Positions 21,781-32,559 of a stretch of DNA of 64,000 nucleotides are shown piece by piece. The translations under genes were made by a program, and so were the position numbers. Under the pieces are notes generated by a model. It worked only from the letters and a program-made list of their open reading frames with translations, had not been told where the DNA came from and did no database searches. The stretch spans positions 57,007 to 121,006 of the forward strand of contig FMBT01000417.1 in assembly GCA_900095095.1 (NCBI GenBank), read 5' to 3'. Source of the stretch: Fragilariopsis cylindrus CCMP1102. Lineage: Eukaryota; Bacillariophyta; Bacillariophyceae; Bacillariales; Bacillariaceae. Each line of letters begins with the position of its first letter. Position 1 is the first letter of the stretch.

Positions 21781-24191
21781 ATGTCGTCTCAATCGAGAAG
21801 AAATAACGATGACCTTCCTTCACCGAAACGATTAAAATCGACGGGTGAAGATTTCATCTTGCGTGAATTGGATTATACGAAAGACAGTTGTCAAACAAAT
21901 GATGAGCTCCATAAAAGTATTTTCCTTTGTCCCGTGATGAAAATCCTAATAGATACAGAGGTATTCCAACGTCTTCGGAATATCAATCAATTGGGGAATG
22001 CTCAATATGTTTTTATGTGTGCCAATCATAACCGTTTCCAGGTGAGTAATCTTTTTAAAAAAAAATTAAACAGGGATGCGTGGATGAATTGCTGTGTAAA
22101 CAGTGCCTAATGATTCTGAAAATTGAAAGAGAGAAATCTTACAGTCCAAATTTCGTATCCTTTGCTTGATTCAAATCTAAAAAAATAGCATTCACTTGGA
22201 GTTGCTTTTTTGGCCGAGAAGATGGCGAAGAATATCAAAGACGAACAACCAGAACTTGGTGCGACTTATAAAGATGTACTTTGTGTAAAGTTAGCAGGAT
22301 TATTACATGATATCGGTCATGGTCCATTTAGTCATCTATATGAAGAGTTTCGATCCACCTATCTTCCTAAATATCTCGAAGCGAATCCTCATCTAAAAGA
22401 GGAATACAACGATTGCGACTATCAACAGATTCCTTCGAAATGGGCGCACGAAAATTCGTCCCTACTTCTGATTGATGCAGCCCTCGAGAACTTGGACTGC
22501 AGATTGATACAAATAATTTAGACAAGCCATTACGACAGATTGGATGTGGGATCGATGCTAATTCAATGCGAGCCTTCAAACCACTACGATTTATGAAAGC
22601 AGATGAAATCCAAGAAAGAGTTTTGACAAGTCGCGATTTCATATTTATCAAGGTACGTGCTGTACGATCATAATTATATTAACATTAGTATTAATATTCT
22701 TATATTATATAGGACGACAGCGATATTTACATATAATAATATCAGCATACGATACTATTGAAGATGAATAACGATTCGGAATTACTACGCTGTCTTTTAT
22801 TCTATCTTATCTTGTTCTGTTCGCTCATACCAAAATTTATGTTCTCTACCTTCTAAATACACATATATGTATAGGAATGTATTATGGGAGCGCCACTGGA
22901 AGGAACCAATGATTTTGTTGGTAGACAGGATCCAAAGTTTGAGTGGTTGTATGATATAGTCAGCAACCGACACACTGGACTTGACGCTGATAAGATTGAT
23001 TACTTTGCCAGGGATGAAGGTCGCGCTATTGATAAATGCGGATTAGAAATGAAATGATCACAGATGCTCGCGTTGCTAAGGCACGCTGTAGTCATCCAGC
23101 CAAGTGCCATACTTGTAGGAACAAATTCGAACCTGGTTTTCATTATATGATTTGTTATCCTGAAAAACATGTAGCTGCGGCGGCGAATTTTTTTAAGAAA
23201 CGTTTTCATCTTCACGATATTGTTTACCAACACAAGACAACAGCAGCAGTTGAGAGCATGATCTGTGATATTTTTGTCATGCCGATCCTTACCTTCGATT
23301 GCAATCTTACATGGTGAAAGGTTCCCAATCAGCCGTGCCTGCTTTAAGAGTGATTTCTATTTAAGATTAGACGATACAGTGCTTACCCTGATTGCGCATT
23401 CTACGGATGAAAGGCTCAAAGAAGCTCAAGACTTGCTCCGACGATTTAAAAGACACGACTTTTACAAGTGTGCAGTAGATCTTTCTCTCGATATCGATCG
23501 ATCGACGTCGATGTCGAAGATTTGGAAGGAGAGGCTTTAAAGGATGTAGAGGATAGTATTCGTGACAAAAGTATCTGGAAAATGGAAGAAAAGGAAATTG
23601 AAATATCTATGTTAGAGAGATACGAATCTGGGGTAGTGAGCAACAAAAGGCGGACGTTAGTAGTGATTCCGTAACGAGTTTAAATGCCAACGATTTCATC
23701 GTGAATAAGTTCTGTATGCATCATGGGGGTGGAAGTAAGAATCCTTTACTGCGTATGCGTTTTTATGACAAGATTAACGAAGAAAAATATTCGGACCAGC
23801 GATGACTTACCTGTTGCAGAACAGATTCAAGATCAAAACATAGCTCAATTCTTCCACTACGTTTCAAAAATGCGGAATACGTGTGCTTGTTCGAGACGAT
23901 AGCAAACGCGGTGTCGTCAGTCAGCTTTTCCATCAATGGCTTGAACGAGAGTCGGAACGTATCAAAATGGTGATATGCCTATCCAGTGCGGTGAAGCAGG
24001 TACCTCTTTATATGGTGTCCGTCGCCGTAATATGGATAACAACAACAATATATGATGATGATGATTCATGGACGATAACAATGACAATCATCATGGGCAA
24101 AATCTTCCTCCTGTTTTCCTCTCACAGATTCTGATAGCAATGGTAACGAGTCCGATGATTACAACAACGATTTGGGGGACAGCAGGATGTG
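21781..24191 (+). CDS. SAMHD1-like HD-domain phosphohydrolase, multiply frame-broken
   Basis: Exons are 21781-22041, 22189-22652 and 22875 onward (GT-AG introns of 147 and 222 bp). Family marks are FQRLRNINQLGNAQYVF, the first metal ligand in NHNRFQ-HSLGVAFLAE (joined by splicing), the HD pair in LLHDIGHGPFSHLY, and the distal Asp motif GLDADKIDYFARDEG. Later segments (DFYLRLDDTVLTLIAHSTDE, NDFIVNKFCMHHGGGSKNP, RVLVRDDSKRGVVSQLFHQW) follow the SAMHD1 C-terminal order. Such enzymes hydrolyse dNTPs to nucleoside and triphosphate and limit dNTP pools. At least six single-base frame changes are needed (about 22494, 23050, 23280, 23305, 23495, 23650 and later), most as one missing base. The 3' end is approximate. 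It is either a pseudogene or heavily error-affected. Confidence 0.7.
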
Positions 24192-24931
24192 AGTCCTATT
24201 CCAGTTGTACGAATGAGGAACCGATAAATTAGAGACAACAATGTTTCTATTTGAGATATACATTTGGAAATAGTAAAATCACTGCAATATATAGTACAGT
24301 GTAGCATTCAATTCGGGCGTGAAGAAGTGATTATTGGATTAATCATGGATCACATGCTACTACCATCACTTCCTTCTCTTCGATCTAATTCACAATTTAA
24401 GTGTCAAGATGCGTATGTATGATCTGCATTTTGTTCCACGGATTCGCGGCTTAGATTGTTTCTGTCGGGATGGTGTATTTTACTTTGCTTTCTGTACTTC
24501 TTTCGGACGGTTTTCTCTCGTTATATCATCGGCACACATATCGAAAAATTAAGCGCTGCTTCTAGGGATGTATCTCCTGGTAAATGCAGGCATCATTATC
24601 AGCGCCGCTACCTCTTGTCTTTGATTGCAACTGCTTTGTTGAATTGAGATGATAATCCTCATTCTTACTCCATCAGAAATGAAATAAAAATCGTTCCAGG
24701 AACAACCAGAAACCAAAAACTCTGAAATTGCAGGCAATTTTCTCTATTTGTTTGCTCTGACCACTATTGCAGCCATCTTCACCTTTTATTAAGCTTTAAT
24801 ACTGTTGTAGACAGATCAATTTGTATGCGATTAGTTGTACTTGATCATGGTACAAAAATTTATTGGGTAGTTCTTGTTTTGTGTAAAATTGAAAAAGCTT
24901 TGATTTGATCGACGCGATTATATTTCTCATT
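24192..24931. other. Intergenic, convergent 3' regions
   Basis: Short readings on both strands at 24456-24737 show no family features. No gene is supported. Confidence 0.4.
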
Positions 24932-25296
24932 TCATCCACGATTGAAATTTACTGATGCCCTCATTTTTGTCCACACTTCAAAGAAGTCGCCTAACTTCGC
25001 TTCATCAGCCCAATAAACATCACTTCTTCTTTTCTCGTTTCGCGACAATGCATGCATGCGACTACCACGACCTTCAACTCCGTACGAGATAATATCCTAT
25101 CCTTCTAATTCCATCAAATCCATACGGTTTCTGATTTTGTTTCGTGATAGAGAATTTTCCGACGACGCGATTTCCACTTAACGATGTCGATCCAACGCAA
25201 GGTCGAGATCTCCCTTTCCGTGTTGCCTAATCCATTACCAGGACCTTCGCCAATACTTCTTCCTAATTGTAGGCTTTGTGATGTTAAAAGTACCAT
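24932..25296 (-). pseudogene. Small hypothetical protein, frame broken
   Basis: The reading starts at ATG 25296 (MVLLTSQSLQLGRSIGEGPG) and runs 60 codons to a stop. A second frame then continues with VEGRGSRMHALSRNEKRRSD and VYWADEAKLGDFFEVWTKMR to a stop at 24932-24934, with one further in-frame TAG between. The whole would be about 120 residues, basic and soluble. I do not recognise it. It is divergent from the sulfatase gene, 156 bp away. Confidence 0.4.
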
Positions 25297-25452
25297 TTTC
25301 CCTTCACGCGTCGAAGACGAGAGTCACATCTTATTGACGTGTATTTAATAAGATACCCCTCATCAAACACAGCAAACAATAATGCTCACACATTATATGC
25401 ATACTATACGATACAAACTGTCAAATATTACTACTAATATATATAATAATCA

Positions 25453-28264
25453 ATGGGATCTATTATGTTCCTTGTTTTGGTTTCTACGATCGTCGCTTCT
25501 GTGTATGGTGCTGATCAAGAGATCATCATCGTCCGAATATTCTCTTCATCATGACCGATCAAATGCGTTTCGATGTAATTCGACGGGTGCAGGATGAACT
25601 TCGTAGATACGATAATTCAACGAAGATAAATACGCCTGCCCTTGATAGATTGATTTCTGAGGGTGCATATTTTCGTAACGCATATTGTCAATCTGCGGTT
25701 TGTGCACCAGCTCGAACCTCACTTCGAACAGGATGCACTATTGAACGGACGGGAGTGCAACATAATGATATGGTTAATCAAGAAAGGAAGGTACCGATTT
25801 TTACCGATCGAATAGAAGCCTTGGAAGGATTGGATCAGATATTGGTGGAAAAGCTTGGTTATGTTTCAGAGTATTACGGGAAAACTCATATGCCGAAATC
25901 GCTTTTCCGGTCGAAGTCAGATCCAGAAGTAGAGGAGCCTGTTGTTCAATTTAATGACTTTGACTACAATGATGGAACTTTCTACTACAAGGATGATCGT
26001 CATGTTTTCAAAACAAGACGATATCTTGACCATTTTCTAGACAACGGCGATATATTACCCCGTCAAAAATCCTTGATACGACTACTAATACTACTCGACA
26101 AATCGATAGCTACTCTAAATACCCGTACGAGCCTATTCAATTAGACTCTCGATACAATTCTAAATCAGGAATAGAGTTATCAGCGGAGAATGGATTTGCT
26201 AGCTACGAGAGAGGTGAATCGAACCTAAAAGGGGTGTATGGTCTATCGGAGAAATATACGCCAACACATTTCACTGGAGATATTGGACGTCGAGCTCTGG
26301 AACGACTCATGGACCAACCCAAGCCTTGGTTCCTCACCCTTAGCTTTAAAAATCCTCATCCGCCATTTGTGACACCCTGGTTTCCATATATGGAATGGTA
26401 CTGGCAAAATCGCGATGCCTTGTTTGTTCCTCCTAATATCAATGATGAGCATATGGAAAATTCTGCATACAAGAGTATGAAGAAAAATTACCGGTTATGG
26501 AGATCCTATCAAAGTGAAAGAGTGGATGGCTATTTATTATGCGATGATTGAAGAAATCGACTATGAAATTGATAGGATCCTCAGCACCTTAGGTGATACA
26601 CAAAATAATACCCTTATTATCTTCACATCGGATCATGGAGAAATGTTGGGAGCTCATGGAAAACGATCGGTACGTTAGGTGCTTTGTATGAACAAAAATT
26701 ATGTGCTGTGAGGCGTATCTATATCACTTCGATATGGGGTTTTTACTATCTCCTTCCCTCTCACGCTCGCTTACATACTCACAATCTGAACTGGTCGATA
26801 CTAATTTTTTTCTTTTCCTTGCTATCCCAACATTAACTACAGAAAAACAATTTCTACGAAGAATCAGCACGTGTGCCTCTTGTCATGAAATATTCTGGTT
26901 ATATTGACCCTTCAACGGAAATCAACGAGATGGTTAGTCACCTAGACGTATTTTCTACTATCTTAGACTATGCCGGTGCCTCGGACATCGATAGGAGTGA
27001 TGGTAGATCTCTACGTCCATTTATTGAAGGGAAAGAGTACAACATAGATTTTGATGAGGATGTAGTATTCAGTGAATGGGATTTTCGGATTCCATCGATT
27101 GAGAATCATACTATATTTGACAGAAGGATCGATGACAGACCATGTCTACTAGTAAGGAAGGGAAACTACAAACTGATGATGCAGAAGATAGCCTCGACCA
27201 ACAGTCTCGATATGATGTTTGATCTGGAAAAAGATCCATACGAAATGGACAATCTGCTAGGAAAGAATGGAATGTATGCAACAGAAAATCATATCCATAA
27301 AGTAGAACACATGAGATGCCTTTTACTTGATTGGATGCAACGTATGGACGGGTCCATAGGCTACTTTTCTGATCCAGCTGCGAACTATGGCGAAGGAGTT
27401 GGTGATATTATGGAAATTCGAAATCGTCAGAAATGGAAACAGACAGGATTTTGGACCAGCGAAAACAGCCTTGAGTTTGGACGTATTGCGGTAGATGATC
27501 AGAGTAACTATGTCCGTCGAGAATATCTTTACTTAGGAACACGAAAGGACGAGACTATTGACGTGTCTTCGATTACTATTATTGGAGCTGATGCTGCTTA
27601 TTTTAGTGTGAATCGAAACCGCCTCGAGTTTCATCAAAATGATTGCCAAAACATCATGGTAAAGTTTTCAGCTACACAAGACAATTGGAAGGGAAAGACG
27701 TCAGTCGATGCCTCTCTAATTATAGTACGAGAAGTCATAAGTGGTGCATTCGGATCACCAAAAATATCTCTTCAAGTTCAACTATTATTGAGTGACTATA
27801 ATTTTGGTGCCATAATTCAAAATCCAGATGCCGAAAAAGGACAAGAACATGAACTAGATAACCTGGGTAATATCGGAGCAGAGCAAGAATCCGACGAAAC
27901 AGGCGCTAATATTATTGATGTCGAAATAGAAACAACACAAGAACCGAACGTAGAAACAGGTGGTACTATTATTGATGCAGAGCAAGAATCCGACGAAACA
28001 GGCGCTAATATTGTTGATGTCGAAATAGAAACAACACAAGAACCGAACGTAGAAACAGGTGGTACTATTATTGATGCAGAGCAAGAATCCGACGAAACAG
28101 GCGCTAATATTATTGATGTCGGAATAGAAACAACACAAGAACCGAACGTAGAAACAGGTGGTACTATTATTGATGTCATATGGAGTAATATCAATGAATT
28201 TTTTGGTTATGAAGAGGACAAGAGAGGGGACAAAAGCTACCAAAAAATATCAGATAGAAAATAG
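25453..28264 (+). CDS. Secreted arylsulfatase-like sulfatase with tandem-repeat tail
   Basis: Exon 1 is 25453-26669, the intron 26670-26842 (GT-AG), and exon 2 26843-28264. The start gives a signal peptide, MGSIMFLVLVSTIVASVYGA. The catalytic domain follows: RPNILFIMTDQMRFD (metal-binding Asp), then CAPARTSLRTG, the C-x-P-x-R formylglycine motif with Ala where Ser is usual, then NTLIIFTSDHGEMLGAHGK and, across the splice, NNFYEESARVPLVM. Sulfatases hydrolyse sulfate esters, for instance of cell-wall or dissolved polysaccharides. The C-terminus adds a domain of about 150 residues and three 33-residue acidic repeats. Three frame breaks are needed in exon 1: about 25520 and the AAAAA at 26065-26069 (one base missing each) and about 26510 (one extra). 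Exon 2 is intact. Confidence 0.8.
27878..28174 (+). repeat. Three 99-bp tandem repeats inside the sulfatase gene
   Basis: Copies at 27878-27976, 27977-28075 and 28076-28174 are nearly identical and in frame. Each encodes a 33-residue acidic block containing AEQESDETGAN and TTQEPNVETGGTIID. The near identity points to recent expansion or ongoing homogenisation. Confidence 0.9.
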
Positions 28265-28715
28265 GATAACACCAAAAGCTCCCAGAGCGCTTCTTACCGC
28301 AATGGCAAGAGAGATACTGGATTTCCTTCTGCTGCACATTCTGCTGCACATTCTGCTGCACATTCTGCTTTTTTAAATTTTCCATGCTATTGGATTTGTT
28401 GTGGACAAAAAGTACTTAGTAGCTATAGAGGATGAAAGAATTAAAGGTCAAAAGTAGAAAGCTACCGCGCCGAAGGACGAACGGCACTGCATAATAATGA
28501 TCATAATTTACTAAAATTTAGAAATGTCAGTAGCAGGTATCATTGAAACTTCATTATCATTGAAATAGTCATAGCAATGGCTTGCGAGATTTGCGTACAG
28601 ACTTTTCTATTTCTTATAAACATGATTAAATATAACAATTCCGGGTTTTCATGCACCGCGCGTAAATATGCAGTTCCTAAATTTCATTTATTCATTCACG
28701 ATGATTCGATTCCTT
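28265..28715. other. Intergenic, short tandem repeat
   Basis: The 3' flank of the sulfatase gene. A 12-bp unit (ATTCTGCTGCAC) is repeated three times at about 28336-28371. No gene. Confidence 0.5.
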
Positions 28716-28846
28716 CATTCGAGGACCGTGATAAGTAACAGGTACCAGTAGGAGTATTCAGTATCGAGATAACAGGTTTTTGTGCGAAAGTCCTTTCTAA
28801 TTGTTAGAAATCCTGCTTGCTCATGGAGGCACAAAGCTAGTAGCGA
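28716..28846 (+). repeat. Dispersed 131-bp repeat, copy 2 (promoter-proximal)
   Basis: The partner of 18731-18861 (about four mismatches in 131 bp). It ends 70 bp upstream of the ATG of the SAP-ATPase gene, so it lies in that gene's promoter or 5' leader. Confidence 0.8.
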
Positions 28847-28916
28847 GGAGACCGCAGCGGCACGCCATCGTGTTCTGAAGATGATATCCACACAATAGCG
28901 ATTTGATTCATCGAAA

Positions 28917-30845
28917 ATGTTGAGGCTCGTAGCAATATCATCATCCCGAGGTAGTTCGAAATGGAATGTCAGACCGGGGCAAGGTCGGAGCTTGTGCTTT
29001 ATTCCAGTAATGACAAAAGCACTCCAAAAATTTAAGGATGACCATTACGTTCGGTTTGTCTCGTCAGGTCCAGTTCAACCTAAACCAGTAAAACAATCAA
29101 TCGTCGACGGCATATGCAAGCGCGTCAGCAGCTCTGCGACGGCAGATAACAACAATACACACGAAGAGTTTGGTAAATATGTAGATGAAAACAACACGAA
29201 TTCTAGATCTGACAGTGACGGAGACGAAAACAAAACCAAAAATATGATCAAGTCCAACGGAAAAAGTCTAAACAACGATCCTCGTCTATGCATTGAGGAT
29301 TACATGATGTGGAGCAAAGGCTTGCTGAAAGAACTCTGTCGGTTCCGATCCCTCAAAGTAAAGGGGACCAAATATGAATTGATTTGTCGACTAGAAGAAT
29401 ATAATGGGCAGGAACGGATCGATGGGAAAATACCAGAAGAAAAATCAGACGAAAACAAAAGCAAAAATATGATCGAGTCCAACGGAAAAAGTCTAAACAA
29501 CGATCCTCGTCTATGCATTGAGGATTACATGAAGTGGAACAAAGGCTTGCTGAAAGAACTCTGTCGGTTCCGATCCCTCAAAGTAAAGGGGAACAAATAT
29601 GAATTGATTTGTCGACTCGAAGAATATAATAAGCAGGAACGGATCGATGGGAAAATGCCAGAAGAAAAATCAGAATATAACAGATTCGAAACCAAAGAAT
29701 ACTGCTTTGACAAATTCAGTAACCATCAACTCGTGCATATGTCCACGCTAGATGAGAACAAAGAGGGACGGATGTTATTGAGTCCTCGTCTAGACATCGT
29801 CGACGAAATAGATTCGCTCCTGGACCTTGTTCCATATGAATTCATCGCTCCCTTGAGGAGAACACCTGACCTAAGGGAAAACTTACTAGAAATCGTACTG
29901 GACGTTGGCAGCAAGCCCTATGCTTGGATAAAAGACGAGCGTTTAACCCTATCGGAGAAAAATATAACCTCCCAAATACTACAAGAATCCATTGGGTGCC
30001 TGGATTTTGGGAGCGACAATCGAGCCTCATTAGACGGATGTCTGCATCGAATTAGTGCGATTCGAAATCGGTCCAACCAACTTGTTGGCGCTACATTACG
30101 AGCCGGGAGGTATATTCCAGGCAATGCTACCATGATTATTGATATCCTTTTGGGAAGTAATGCAAGCGTGTTGTTTGTTGGTCCACCTGGTTCAGCGAAG
30201 ACTAGTATAATTCGTGATGTAGCGAATATCTTAAGCGAACACAAATCAGTAGTTATCGTAGACACATCCAATGAAATATCGGGGTCTGGAGATATTCCTC
30301 ATGAATGCATTGGCAGATCTAGACGAATGCAAGTTCCCAACTTGGACGGACAAGCTGATATCATGGTGGAGTGTGTGCAGAATCACACACCGGAAGTAAT
30401 AATTATCGACGAAATTGGAAGGAAGAAGGAGGTATCGGCTGCTTTGACATGTAAAGAGCGGGGTGTAAGAATCATCGCATCAGCTCACGGTGATTTGGCA
30501 GGACTTGTTCGAAACAGCGCACTTTGTGATCTTGTAGGTGGCGTGAGCACTGTCACTGTTGGTGATAAGAGGGCAGAAGGAGGTACCAAGCTCCGAACGG
30601 AACGCCGAGGTCCTCCCATCTTTGATGTTGTCATTGAGCTAAAACGTAATTTGAAAGATGAATGGCAAGTGATATTGAATTCTGCTGCTGCCGTGGATAG
30701 TATCCTCAAAAATGGAACATATATTTCTCAGATACGAACCCGTACACCATGCGGGGAAGGTCCACTTCAAATTCGAGAAGTTGAGCACGATACGAATAGA
30801 AGTAAACTCATTGAGGAACAGTTGGATAATCTCAGCAGTCACTAG
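28917..30845 (+). CDS. SAP-SAP-SpoIIIAA/Ycf45-type P-loop ATPase
   Basis: An intact single-exon ORF of 642 codons. Two SAP-like DNA-binding helices lie at residues about 131-163 and 206-238 (KGLLKELCRFRSLKVKG, then KYELICRLEEY), within a 75-residue unit duplicated almost exactly. The C-terminal half is the AAA-type ATPase of the Ycf45/SpoIIIAA group: GATLRAGRYIPGNATMI, Walker A GPPGSAKTS (422-430), VIVDTSNEISGSGDIPH, and Walker B EVIIIDEIG (493-501), followed by ERGVRIIASAHG. Ycf45-like proteins are plastid- or cyanobacteria-linked, and SpoIIIAA is a sporulation ATPase. The N-terminus (MLRLVAISSSRGSSKW) is basic and could be an organellar presequence. SAP modules suggest action on DNA, perhaps organellar. 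The substrate is unknown. Confidence 0.85.
   Translation: MLRLVAISSSRGSSKWNVRPGQGRSLCFIPVMTKALQKFKDDHYVRFVSSGPVQPKPVKQSIVDGICKRVSSSATADNNNTHEEFGKYVDENNTNSRSDSDGDENKTKNMIKSNGKSLNNDPRLCIEDYMMWSKGLLKELCRFRSLKVKGTKYELICRLEEYNGQERIDGKIPEEKSDENKSKNMIESNGKSLNNDPRLCIEDYMKWNKGLLKELCRFRSLKVKGNKYELICRLEEYNKQERIDGKMPEEKSEYNRFETKEYCFDKFSNHQLVHMSTLDENKEGRMLLSPRLDIVDEIDSLLDLVPYEFIAPLRRTPDLRENLLEIVLDVGSKPYAWIKDERLTLSEKNITSQILQESIGCLDFGSDNRASLDGCLHRISAIRNRSNQLVGATLRAGRYIPGNATMIIDILLGSNASVLFVGPPGSAKTSIIRDVANILSEHKSVVIVDTSNEISGSGDIPHECIGRSRRMQVPNLDGQADIMVECVQNHTPEVIIIDEIGRKKEVSAALTCKERGVRIIASAHGDLAGLVRNSALCDLVGGVSTVTVGDKRAEGGTKLRTERRGPPIFDVVIELKRNLKDEWQVILNSAAAVDSILKNGTYISQIRTRTPCGEGPLQIREVEHDTNRSKLIEEQLDNLSSH
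29223..29672 (+). repeat. 225-bp tandem duplication of the SAP module
   Basis: 29223-29447 and 29448-29672 are in-frame copies (75 codons) of the SAP-containing unit with only a few differences, indicating a recent internal duplication in the ATPase gene. Confidence 0.9.
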
Positions 30846-31553
30846 GATACTAGAATCAGAATAGCTCGCACCACATACTACTACTAAAGAAGAAGAAGAA
30901 GAAGAAGGCGTTTAACAATACCACAGATCGACACGGGAACGCGCTGCCGAGAAAGTACGTATGTAAAAACAATATAATTAGGCCAATGTATAGCTAAAGC
31001 CAACGTAGGATTTCTCGTCTATTCATTATCTAGATATATGTATACAGGCGTAATCAAGAGGGATGTATAATAGGTACCCTGACGTTTACCTTTAGATCGT
31101 TCGTTTTATAGGTTTGGATATACTTACAGTGGCGTCCTTTTTTGGTGAGGTGATACGTTGGTGTGATACAGTGGATGATACCGGGGGGGGGGGGGGGGTG
31201 ATACGGTTATTGCCTTATCGAATATTTCGCTATAGTGATTTTATACTAGTGTCTAACAATACAGTAGGCCAGCACCATTGATCTCCAAGATGTCCTGATT
31301 TTTACTGAAAAAAAAAATCTTGTCAGATTGAATCACAGTTTGTTTTGATCGTGAGGGTCCATCGTTCTTCTTTTGATATATCGGCGCGTCGATACGCCGT
31401 GATGACGTAATCATCTACTTACATTAAAGATTGGAAGTTGTGCAACAGCAGCAACACGACAGTGAACATTCATAAATTAATATACTGTCGCCACAATAAA
31501 ACTTACAGAAAGCTACGAAAGAGCGAAACAACAACACGACACAATAAATAACA
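30846..31553. other. Intergenic with G-tract
   Basis: Includes a short repeat of GTGATAC-like words around 31150-31210, interrupted by a run of about 17 G at about 31182-31198. The peroxiredoxin promoter and an A-rich leader lie at the right end. Confidence 0.5.
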
Positions 31554-32162
31554 ATGATTATGATTAATAGTATTGCAACAAAATCGAAGGCGACTTTATT
31601 ACGCACGGCACGTCGAGGTAGTGCCCTAAGCACTACCCAAGCTGCTACAAGAGATATCTCGATCGGTACCGATCTTTCTATTTCACAAGTAACGCTTCAG
31701 AAAGCAAGGCCTTGGCACATGAACGATACAGATTCAAATCTTGCGGAAGATAATGCAGTTACAATGTCTGCTTTATTCAAAGGGAGGAAAGTAGCAGTGT
31801 TTGGAGTACCTGCTCCGTTCACTGGAACATGTACGTTAGCCCATTATCCACCATATCAAAAATTACAAGATAAATTCAAAGCAAAAGGAATTGATGAAAT
31901 TATTTGCTATTCAGTTTCCGACCCGTACGCACATCATAATTGGGGTGCATTGATGAAAAATAACTTTGAAAAGATCTCTTTTCTTGCAGATGTTGATTGT
32001 GAATGGGCAAAAGAGAATAATCTTGATACGGATTACACCGGAGCATCATTGGGACACCGATCGGCACGTTTTTCAATGATCGTCGATGATGGTATAGTCA
32101 AAAGTTTCAACATGGTCGAGGATGCTGATAAGGATGCTGAAAATTTACTGGAACAGGCATAA
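31554..32162 (+). CDS. Peroxiredoxin of the Prx5/type II class, organelle-targeted
   Basis: An intact 202-codon ORF. Residues 1-30 are basic and Ser/Thr-rich without acidic residues (KSKATLLRTARRGSALSTTQ), fitting a mitochondrial presequence. The active-site segment is VFGVPAPFTGTC with the peroxidatic Cys at 93; the family consensus is PGAFTPxC, so Pro replaces the usual Ala before FT. Downstream come IICYSVSDPYAHHNWGALM and RFSMIVDDGIVKSFNM, both typical of Prx5. No clear resolving Cys pair is evident. The enzyme reduces peroxides using thiols. A single exon and a good start context support the model. Confidence 0.87.
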   Translation: MIMINSIATKSKATLLRTARRGSALSTTQAATRDISIGTDLSISQVTLQKARPWHMNDTDSNLAEDNAVTMSALFKGRKVAVFGVPAPFTGTCTLAHYPPYQKLQDKFKAKGIDEIICYSVSDPYAHHNWGALMKNNFEKISFLADVDCEWAKENNLDTDYTGASLGHRSARFSMIVDDGIVKSFNMVEDADKDAENLLEQA

Positions 32163-32559
32163 TGATTTATTATTCTTTGATGTAAATCTATTGGCATCAA
32201 CCAACCAAATATTGGTGTTTAAATAATATGCATAGTCAATTTTTAAAAATAGATAGCAATTTTCACATGATTCAAGTCCTAACTACAGTATTGGTGTTTT
32301 GCAAAAATAGATTTAACATACAGTATCATTGTATTGAAACAAAAACGTTCGAATGAAATACATACTTTTTTGAGGAATGAACCACGATAGCAATAACAAT
32401 AGCATAAGAGACAATACAAGCTCATAATATACAATCTAAGATATAAATACATGATAAGAAGATACATAGAAACAGATTAACACAAGAGGAAACTCGGACT
32501 ACATAGCGACTATAGCTTAGCTTGATAGCGATAGACCACTCCAACATACTTGTCTATAT
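32163..32559. other. Intergenic, convergent 3' regions
   Basis: AT-rich 3' flanks of the peroxiredoxin and the minus-strand repeat protein; no gene. Confidence 0.5.

Noticed and set aside
27817-28243. Minus-strand repeated ORFs (125 and 129 codons)
   Set aside because: Antisense frames of the 99-bp sulfatase repeat.
28321-28376. Coding tail of tandem LLHI residues
   Set aside because: It is a 12-bp simple repeat in the 3' flank of the sulfatase gene; the reading has no start context or domain.
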